A DNA stretch of 7,261 nucleotides, from positions 1 through 7,261 of the forward strand of contig JAJZMO010000166.1 of assembly GCA_021798235.1 (NCBI GenBank). Reading direction: 5' to 3'. The DNA is from Acidobacteriota bacterium. Lineage in GTDB: Bacteria; Acidobacteriota; Terriglobia; Terriglobales; Acidobacteriaceae. Both the position numbers and the translations under genes were made by a program. The notes below the pieces were generated by a model. It was not told the origin of the DNA, did not search any database, and saw nothing but the letters and a program-made list of their open reading frames with translations. This document shows, one piece after another, positions 1 to 5,520 of this stretch (position 1 is its first letter; each line of letters begins with the position of its first letter).

Positions 1-471
<471 letters not shown>

Positions 472-472
<1 letters not shown>

Positions 473-561
473 TAAAACTTCTCCGGACGCAGCAGCGCGT
501 AGACCAAATAGCCCATCAGCAAAATGGAGAGCACCAGAACAATTGCCGTTTCCACTGTCAT
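472..561 (-). CDS. kdpF: KdpF, small stabilising subunit of the Kdp pump
   Basis: This 29-residue protein reads MTVETAIVLVLSILLMGYLV, then YALLRPEKF. It is one hydrophobic helix ending in the LLRPEKF tail typical of KdpF, where E. coli KdpF is likewise 29 residues. KdpF lies against KdpA in the membrane and stabilises the KdpFABC complex. The start at 561 is supported by GAGG 8 bases upstream, inside the end of the preceding small gene. The stop TAA shares one base with the kdpA ATG (TAATG), so the two genes are probably translationally coupled, and the ribosome-binding site of kdpA lies within the last codons of kdpF. Its position directly before kdpA matches the usual order. The function is known for the family; nothing here departs from it. 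Confidence 0.92.
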
Positions 562-566
562 CGTTG

Positions 567-656
567 TCACCTCAACCGTTCGCAAGCGAGTATGTACAGC
601 GCAGAGACCGCAAAAAACACGATTCCCAAAAGCACCATCAGAAAATCTATCACCAT
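567..656 (-). CDS. 29-residue single-helix membrane protein in the kdp operon
   Basis: The protein reads MVIDFLMVLLGIVFFAVSAL, then YILACERLR. It is a short acidic N-terminus, one hydrophobic helix (about residues 4-24) and a charged CERLR end. It has the same length as KdpF but not its sequence; the KdpF tail LLRPEKF is absent. From memory, similar peptides ending in CERL or a close variant sit just before kdpF in several phyla, usually annotated as hypothetical. I know of no established function. The start at 656 has a strong AGGAG 6 bases upstream, which overlaps the stop codon of the porin gene. The stop is 5 bases before kdpF, and its last codons hold the kdpF ribosome-binding site, so the two are probably coupled. 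A role as a further small subunit or assembly factor of the pump is inference. Confidence 0.78.
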   Translation of the reverse strand: MVIDFLMVLLGIVFFAVSALYILACERLR

Positions 657-665
657 AAATTTCTC

Positions 666-2021
666 CTAGAACATGAATCCAGCTTCAAGCACACCACGAG
701 CCTGCATTGCATCAGTACCATTGGGGCCAAATGCGTCTCCTGCGGTTGCGCTCATCGCATGGACGAATGAGAACTCAGAACGAGCAAAGAATGCCTTGTC
801 CTGAAATGTTGGAGTTACCGTTGCAGAGAAGGCATCGCTTCCCGTGCCATACAACAGGTTGACGGCTCCTTCGCTGGCAGTACCTGTGCTCGCGATATAT
901 TCACCGCGCGCGGCCAGAGTAATCTTTGGAGTCAGCGTATAGGTTCCCGAAATGGCTCCGCCAACGGTTCCAGTTTTATATCCTATCCCGATCGCAGAAT
1001 TTTTCGGAACGAAGGTAGCCTGAACATACGGCTGAAGAATCCATTTTTTCTCCGTGTGCGTGTAGATAATGTTATAGATCGAACTGTTATTTTGATACAT
1101 CGGTGTAGCTGCGCTGGAATATCCTGTCTGTCCATAATTTCCACCAGCTACAACTTCAATAGCATTTGCAGCACTCGGTGTATAGGTAAACATGCCCGTG
1201 AGCCAGTTGTAGCGATTCGAGTAGAATCCATCACTCCAAGCTAACGAAGCGCTGATTTTTCCTTTGCTGTAATTCGCCTGCAAGCCACGGTTGACGGCAT
1301 TTTCCTGATTCCACAAAAGTCCACGCTCAATATTAAAGTTCTCAAAGGTGAACGTATACTCGGCACCGATCAGGGTCGGCAACTTGCCGACTTCATACGA
1401 AAAGCTACCCCTTGGAGCCAGCTTAATATATCCCTGTGGAAGAGCACCGAAGAAATCTGCCACCGTCGCGCGAGTGGTTAGAAAGGGTGAGCCGAGTGCG
1501 GGCAGGTTGTAAGCGCCACCCTGCAAAAAAAACTGCACCAATCCTGTTGTCTTTTGAACAAAAACCAGGGCGTTGCTGATATCTGCATACTTTGAATGAT
1601 CGCTGGGACTATGGTTATCCTGTACATATCCAAATCCACCAAGAATACCTGTAACTTGTAGTTTTCCGAAGTAACGACCCGCATCGAAGGTGGTTGGCGA
1701 GGCGGTGCTGAGTGGGCCAGACATAGATGGCATCGACAAGGGTGCAGCCGGTGCTGGCGCTGTACCGGATGAAGAGCTTGCCTGTGCTTGTGCCACACAC
1801 GAAACCATCACAACAAGGAAAAGAAGGTGAAGGTTTTTTTTGCAATTGCGAATCAATCCCCCCCGTTGCTCCATCGGATGAAAAACAGCCGCCTTATTGC
1901 GAAGGCGTATTTTTTTCGTCTCGCGATGAAAACCCCGATATACAAACATCATAAATCCTATCGACATGATTCCCGCCACTCCGCCAATGTAAGCAATCAG
2001 CATGTTTTGATTCCCGGACAA
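666..2021 (-). CDS. Outer-membrane beta-barrel porin of the kdp operon (BBP2/OmpL-like)
   Basis: This is probably a channel letting small ions or solutes through the outer membrane to the Kdp pump. The open frame gives 451 residues from a TTG at 2021 that has AGGA 8 bases upstream. A classical signal peptide lies at about 57-81 (basic RNCKKN, hydrophobic LHLLFLVVMVSC, AQAQA cleavage site). It is followed by a Ser/Ala/Pro-rich linker (82-110) and a barrel domain of alternating hydrophobic strands from about 118. The barrel has conserved-looking stretches such as EYTFTFENFNIERGLLWNQE (221-240) and ends in phenylalanine (GFMF), as outer-membrane barrels do. It resembles proteins labelled 'putative beta-barrel porin-2, OmpL-like'. 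Oddly, a second hydrophobic segment (7-28) precedes the signal peptide. The real start may therefore be inside, at ATG 1874 or TTG 1856; the latter gives a normal 26-residue signal peptide. The stop overlaps the ribosome-binding site of the next gene. Confidence 0.82.
   Translation of the reverse strand: MSGNQNMLIAYIGGVAGIMSIGFMMFVYRGFHRETKKIRLRNKAAVFHPMEQRGGLIRNCKKNLHLLFLVVMVSCVAQAQASSSSGTAPAPAAPLSMPSMSGPLSTASPTTFDAGRYFGKLQVTGILGGFGYVQDNHSPSDHSKYADISNALVFVQKTTGLVQFFLQGGAYNLPALGSPFLTTRATVADFFGALPQGYIKLAPRGSFSYEVGKLPTLIGAEYTFTFENFNIERGLLWNQENAVNRGLQANYSKGKISASLAWSDGFYSNRYNWLTGMFTYTPSAANAIEVVAGGNYGQTGYSSAATPMYQNNSSIYNIIYTHTEKKWILQPYVQATFVPKNSAIGIGYKTGTVGGAISGTYTLTPKITLAARGEYIASTGTASEGAVNLLYGTGSDAFSATVTPTFQDKAFFARSEFSFVHAMSATAGDAFGPNGTDAMQARGVLEAGFMF
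1834..1916 (-). repeat. Cluster of homopolymer tracts in the 5' part of the porin gene
   Basis: Within 83 bases there are three mononucleotide runs: seven T on the plus strand at 1910-1916, seven C at 1858-1864 and eight T at 1834-1841. On the coding strand they read A7, G7 and A8. They lie between the extra N-terminal hydrophobic segment and the signal peptide. A gain or loss of one base in any of them would shift the frame ahead of the barrel. Deleting one A from A7 leads to a stop at the TGA just after the G7 tract. Whether they slip in nature, or mark a read or assembly error, cannot be told from one sequence. Confidence 0.55.
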
Positions 2022-2053
2022 TTCTTCTGTCCTGTGAGTAGTTCACACCACGC

Positions 2054-2082
2054 CGTATAAATTGGGGATAAGAAGGTGGTAA
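2054..2082 (-). promoter_or_regulatory. Candidate promoter of the porin-kdpFA operon
   Basis: On the minus strand TTACCA (2082-2077) and TATACG (2059-2054) are separated by 17 bases, each matching 4 of 6 positions of the sigma-70 -35 and -10 boxes. Transcription would start near 2047, about 26 bases before the TTG at 2021, leaving room for the AGGA site. It lies in the only sizeable gap between kdpE and the structural genes, where a KdpE-controlled promoter is expected. The rest of the 2022-2129 gap is T/C-rich on this strand, with TTTACA at 2096-2091. I see no hairpin terminator after kdpE, so read-through from kdpDE is also possible. Confidence 0.3.
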
Positions 2083-2118
2083 GGAATTTGTAAAGGATGG
2101 AATGACGCGAATTGGGGG
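2060..2118 (-). repeat. Spaced direct repeat upstream of the porin-kdp operon
   Basis: AATTGGGGA (plus strand) begins at 2060 and again at 2110 in near-identical form (AATTGGGGG), exactly 50 bases apart. Both copies lie in the kdpE-porin gap, one beside the candidate -10 box. Two similar sites on nearly the same helix face would suit a dimeric regulator such as KdpE, but this is inference from position only. A 9-base repeat can also arise by chance. Confidence 0.3.
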
Positions 2119-2129
2119 AAGAGGCGACG

Positions 2130-2846
2130 TTAACTCTCGGAGCTGCCCTCGCCAGCCGGTTCAAAGCGGTAGCCGACCCACGGCTCGGTCAGGATGAATT
2201 TGATGCCGTCGTCCGATTCGATCTTCTTGCGCAACTGGCCAATGAAGACACGCAGATACTCCGGTTGCTCGGTGCTATGCGCTCCCCAAACTGCAACCAA
2301 AAGCTGCCGATGCGTGAGCACCTTTCCCGGATGTTGCGCCAGGTAATGCAGCAGATCAAACTCTTTCGGCGTCAGGCGTACCGGCTGGCCAGCCACGAGT
2401 ACTTGATGCGCCTCCGGATCAATGCGGAAGCGTCCAGCCTCCAGCACTGCTCCTGTTGCGTGTTCTACTTCCGGCTGCTGCGCCGCGCGGCGTAGATTGG
2501 CGCGTACACGCGCCAGGAGTTCTCCGGTGCTGAAGGGCTTGGTGACAAAATCATCCGCGCCCGCATCGAGCGCCTCCACTTTTGTTTGCTCCTGATCGCG
2601 CACAGAGAGCACCAGCACCGGCACCTGTGAGCGCATACGAATCTCGCGGCAGAGCGCAACGCCGTCCATCTTGGGCATCGCCAGATCCGTGATCACCATG
2701 TCGGGATTCCACTGCTCAAACAAGCGTAGAGCGCTCGCTCCATCGGTAGCCGTTTGAATTTCGTAGCCCTGGATGGTCAACGCCGTGCGCAAAACCCGGG
2801 TAATTTGCGGCTCGTCATCGACCAAAAGCAGGCGAGGCTTGTTCAT
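2130..2846 (-). CDS. kdpE: KdpE, OmpR-family response regulator of the kdp operon
   Basis: KdpE is the cytoplasmic transcription factor that, when phosphorylated by the KdpD sensor kinase, switches on the kdp operon. The protein has 238 residues, close to the usual 225-240. A receiver domain spans about 5-118: acidic pair D10-D11, phospho-acceptor D54 in VITDLAMPKMDG, S81 at the switch position and K103 in VTKPFS. A winged-helix DNA-binding domain spans about 134-229, with RLTPKEFDLLHYLAQHPGKV, the recognition-helix region around HRQLLVAVWG and the wing ending VGYRFEP. All key receiver residues are present. The start at 2846 overlaps the kdpD-N stop in an ATGA junction, so the two are co-translated. 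The pair lies upstream of kdpFA on the same strand, unlike E. coli, where kdpDE follows kdpFABC. Confidence 0.95.
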   Translation of the reverse strand: MNKPRLLLVDDEPQITRVLRTALTIQGYEIQTATDGASALRLFEQWNPDMVITDLAMPKMDGVALCREIRMRSQVPVLVLSVRDQEQTKVEALDAGADDFVTKPFSTGELLARVRANLRRAAQQPEVEHATGAVLEAGRFRIDPEAHQVLVAGQPVRLTPKEFDLLHYLAQHPGKVLTHRQLLVAVWGAHSTEQPEYLRVFIGQLRKKIESDDGIKFILTEPWVGYRFEPAGEGSSES

Positions 2847-3991
2847 CGCGCATCCTGCGTAATGATGTGTACATCGACCTGCGGCGCGCCTTTCAACAGC
2901 CGCTGAATCGCAGAGTAGTACAGATATTTTTTGAAGCCATGTACCGACTTGCGTCCGAGAAGAATTTGCGTAATGCGTTTCTCCTGGGCAAAGGCGGCCA
3001 GCGCATTGGCAACGGTCTTCCCTTTCAAAAAGATCACTTGCGCGGAAAGGTTTTCCGCAAAGCGAATATTGGCCTGCAGACTGCGCCGCTCCTCCGGCTC
3101 CAACTCCGCCTCGCTGCCAACGTGTACCACGAACAGCTCCGCGTCGATACCTTCGGCGATGCGCGCACCGCGGGCAATCAACTGTTGCGCTGCCGGGCTG
3201 GCGCTAATGCAGACCGCGATGCGCTCCTGTACCTGCCAGTGGTCACCAAAACGCTTGCGGCGCAGATAGGAATCCAGGCTGCGATCCACTGCGCGCGTCA
3301 CCTGGCGCAAGGCCAGTTCGCGCAACGCCATCAGGTTGCCGCGCCGGAAGAAATTGGTCAGCGCCCGTTCCACGCGTTCCTGCGGATAGATGTCTCCACG
3401 GCGCATGCGGGTTTGCAAAGCCTCGGGCGTCAGGTCGGCCATCACCACTTGGTCGGCCCGCTCCATTACCCAATCGGGCACCGTCTCACGAATGGCGATG
3501 CCGGTGATGCTTTGCACGGTCGGCCCCAGGCTCTCGATGTGCTGAATGTTCACCGTGGTCAGCACGTCGATCTTCGCTGCGAGAATCTCCAACACATCCT
3601 CATAGCGTTTCCGATGTTTGCTGCCTGCGACATTGGTGTGCGCCAGCTCATCCACCAGCACCACGGCAGGTTTGCGCCGCAGGATTGCATCCACATCCAT
3701 CTCGTGAAACACCGTACCCTTGTACTCCAGCGGACGCAACGGAACGAAGCCAATCTGTTCTGCCAGCTCGGCGGTGCCCTTACGCCCGTGCGTTTCGATC
3801 ACGCCGGCCACAACATCCTCTCCGCGGCTGGCGCGGCGCAGCGCCTCGCTGAGCATGTTGTAGGTTTTCCCCACGCCCGGCGCGTAGCCCAAAAATACTT
3901 TGAAGATGCCTGCGGTCTTTTCTTCCGCAGCCTGCTCCAGCCAGTCTTCGGGAGTCTTGCCGGAAACGAATTGTTCCCTAGATGCAACCAT
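2843..3991 (-). CDS. kdpD: Short KdpD: N-terminal sensor domain plus Usp domain, no kinase
   Basis: This is the cytoplasmic input half of the K+/turgor sensor KdpD, without membrane helices or kinase. From the ATG at 3991 it has 382 residues. The KdpD domain (about 20-225) has the Walker A motif GYAPGVGKT (35-43) and a Walker B-like VVLVDELAHTN (110-120). The hallmark stretch TTVNIQHIESL is present, as is VPDWVMERADQVVMADLTPE. A universal-stress-protein domain follows (about 257-379). Full KdpD is about 900 residues; the missing half is encoded divergently at 4021-5460. I chose 3991 because AGAGG (positions 4002-3997) ends 5 bases upstream. An upstream ATG at 4012 adds seven residues (MYEEEAS) and would place the start 8 bases from the divergent kinase. 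Short KdpD proteins of this kind are known in some cyanobacteria, Deinococcus and, from memory, Bacteroidetes. Binding to the partner kinase is inferred. Confidence 0.9.
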   Translation of the reverse strand: MVASREQFVSGKTPEDWLEQAAEEKTAGIFKVFLGYAPGVGKTYNMLSEALRRASRGEDVVAGVIETHGRKGTAELAEQIGFVPLRPLEYKGTVFHEMDVDAILRRKPAVVLVDELAHTNVAGSKHRKRYEDVLEILAAKIDVLTTVNIQHIESLGPTVQSITGIAIRETVPDWVMERADQVVMADLTPEALQTRMRRGDIYPQERVERALTNFFRRGNLMALRELALRQVTRAVDRSLDSYLRRKRFGDHWQVQERIAVCISASPAAQQLIARGARIAEGIDAELFVVHVGSEAELEPEERRSLQANIRFAENLSAQVIFLKGKTVANALAAFAQEKRITQILLGRKSVHGFKKYLYYSAIQRLLKGAPQVDVHIITQDAR

Positions 3992-4020
3992 GGACGCCTC
4001 TTCTTCGTACAATACAACGC
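3992..4020. promoter_or_regulatory. 29-base divergent start region between kdpD-N and the kinase gene
   Basis: The two genes start back to back with 29 bases between them. The minus-strand side holds the AGAGG ribosome-binding site of kdpD-N. The plus-strand side holds TACAAT at 4008-4013, a 5/6 match to a -10 box, placed so that transcription would begin at or beside the kinase ATG at 4021. No Shine-Dalgarno-like sequence precedes that ATG and no good -35 box is seen. A leaderless kinase message is therefore possible but unproven. Any promoter for kdpD-N must lie inside the kinase coding region; I could not pick one out. Confidence 0.3.
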
Positions 4021-5460
4021 ATGAGCAAAAACCGCGTACTGAAAATTGCGGAGTACCTGGCTGGGGCGGTTGCAGTCGCAGCGATTACGTTCGTTGAATA
4101 CCGCCTGTTCCACGTAAATCGCACCACGGTGGCGCTCTCATTTTTATTGGCTGTTTTGTTTACGGCGGCCAGTTGGGGACTGCGCCCGGCGGTCTTCGTT
4201 TCCCTGCTCTCCACGCTGGCCTTCAATTACTTTTTTCTTCCTCCAGTGCTCACCCTCACCGTGGCCGACACGCGCAACTGGGTGGCGCTGTTCGCATTTT
4301 TGGTGACTGCGGTCATCGCCAGCCACCTGGCCGAGCGCGTGCGCAGGGAGGCGGACAAGGCCAACCAGCGCCGCCGGGAAGTGGAGCGGCTGTACGGCTT
4401 CAGCCAGCAGTTGCTCGTCACAGAAAACCCTACGGAATTGCTGACGCGCATTCCGGGCGACATCACGCTGGCCTTTGGATTTATGGAAGCCGCATTGCTC
4501 GCCAGCAGGCGCAACCGCATCTACCGCTCCAGCGGCAATGCGTTGGACCTGCCCGCCGAGCGGCTGCGTGAGGCCGCCCAAAGCCGCGAGCCGGTGCAGG
4601 AGGGCGCGCACATTTTTTATGCTCCTCTCATGATGGGCGTGCGACCGATGGGCGCGCTGGCCGTGCGCGGGCCGCTGCCCTCACGCGAGACCTTGGAGGC
4701 GCTGGCTGGACTGATCGCCATTGCCGTGGAACGCGCCGACGCGCTCGAACAACTGACCCGCGTCGAGGCCGCGCGCGAAAGTGAGCGCCTGCGCACGGCC
4801 CTGCTGGACTCGATTACCCATGAGCTGCGCACGCCACTGACCGCCATCAAGGCCTCCATTACCAGCGTGCGCGCCACGCCGGATATGGCTGCGGAGCAAA
4901 AGGAAGAGATGTACGCCGTGATCGAAGAGGAGACCGACCGGCTCAATCGCTTGATTGCAGAAGCGGTGGAGATGGCGCAACTGGACGCACGCGAGGTCAA
5001 GCTGGACATCCGTCCGCATCCCGTCCGCGCCGCTGTGGATGCGGCCCTGGCCGATCTGGCGGAGGTGCTGCATCACAATCCCGTAGAGGTGCGCCTGCCG
5101 GAGTCGCTGCCGCTGGCGCGCATGGATTTAACCTACATCACCAAAGTGTTGCGGCACCTGCTGGAGAACGCGGTGAAGTATTCCGAGGAAGGCAGTCCAA
5201 TCTTCATCAGCGCCGAAGCTGGCGAAGGAACGCTGACCATCAACGTGGCCGACCGTGGCGCAGGCATTGACGATCTGGAGCAGTCCATGATCTTCGACAA
5301 GTTTTATCGTGGCCGCGAGCGTCGCGGATTGGTGCCGGGCACGGGCATGGGCCTTGCCATTGTGCGCGCCATTGTGGAGGCGCATAATGGCAAGATTACC
5401 TGCACCAGCCAAGTCGGCCACGGTTCCGTATTTTCTTTCACGCTGCCCATCGCCTATTAG
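4021..5460 (+). CDS. DUF4118 sensor histidine kinase, the C-terminal half of a split KdpD
   Basis: This is an inner-membrane histidine kinase that probably phosphorylates KdpE. It has 479 residues from the ATG at 4021. Four hydrophobic helices fill about 8-107, in the KdpD-type DUF4118 pattern with the NYFFLPPVLTLTVAD loop. A GAF-like linker follows (about 120-240) and leads into HisKA, with the H-box SITHELRTPL and phospho-accepting H267. HATPase_c shows the N-box LRHLLENAVKYS (N383), G1 box VADRGAGID (D411), F-box IFDKFYRG and G2 box GTGMGLAIV. All catalytic motifs are intact. It lacks the KdpD N-terminal and Usp domains, which are encoded divergently next door. An ATG at 3982 would add 13 residues antisense to kdpD-N and has no ribosome-binding site, so I rejected it. 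The gene ends 60 bases before alaS with no visible terminator. The match to the C-terminal half of KdpD is strong; physical pairing with KdpD-N is inferred. Confidence 0.92.
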   Translation: MSKNRVLKIAEYLAGAVAVAAITFVEYRLFHVNRTTVALSFLLAVLFTAASWGLRPAVFVSLLSTLAFNYFFLPPVLTLTVADTRNWVALFAFLVTAVIASHLAERVRREADKANQRRREVERLYGFSQQLLVTENPTELLTRIPGDITLAFGFMEAALLASRRNRIYRSSGNALDLPAERLREAAQSREPVQEGAHIFYAPLMMGVRPMGALAVRGPLPSRETLEALAGLIAIAVERADALEQLTRVEAARESERLRTALLDSITHELRTPLTAIKASITSVRATPDMAAEQKEEMYAVIEEETDRLNRLIAEAVEMAQLDAREVKLDIRPHPVRAAVDAALADLAEVLHHNPVEVRLPESLPLARMDLTYITKVLRHLLENAVKYSEEGSPIFISAEAGEGTLTINVADRGAGIDDLEQSMIFDKFYRGRERRGLVPGTGMGLAIVRAIVEAHNGKITCTSQVGHGSVFSFTLPIAY

Positions 5461-5520
5461 CCGCTGTACCGAACAGATTCCCGCGCCGCCCCCTGCGCAA
5501 TTGTTAAACTGGAAGCAATC

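Noticed and set aside
2091..2096. TTTACA as the -35 box of the porin-kdp promoter
   Set aside because: At 17 bases spacing the -10 position reads TTATCC, a poor match. The TTACCA/TATACG pair at 2082-2054 fits better, though still weakly.
3982..4020. Upstream ATG start for the kinase gene
   Set aside because: It adds 13 residues overlapping kdpD-N on the other strand, has no ribosome-binding site, and the DUF4118 homology pattern begins after 4021.
2867..4024. 385-codon open frame on the plus strand, antisense to kdpD-N
   Set aside because: It mirrors the codons of kdpD-N, which has unmistakable Walker and KdpD motifs. The translation is His/Arg-rich without recognisable domains, as expected of a shadow in GC-rich DNA.
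5461..5520. Terminator between the kinase gene and alaS
   Set aside because: I found no stable hairpin followed by a T run in these 60 bases; only a ribosome-binding site and a weak extended -10-like element are seen.
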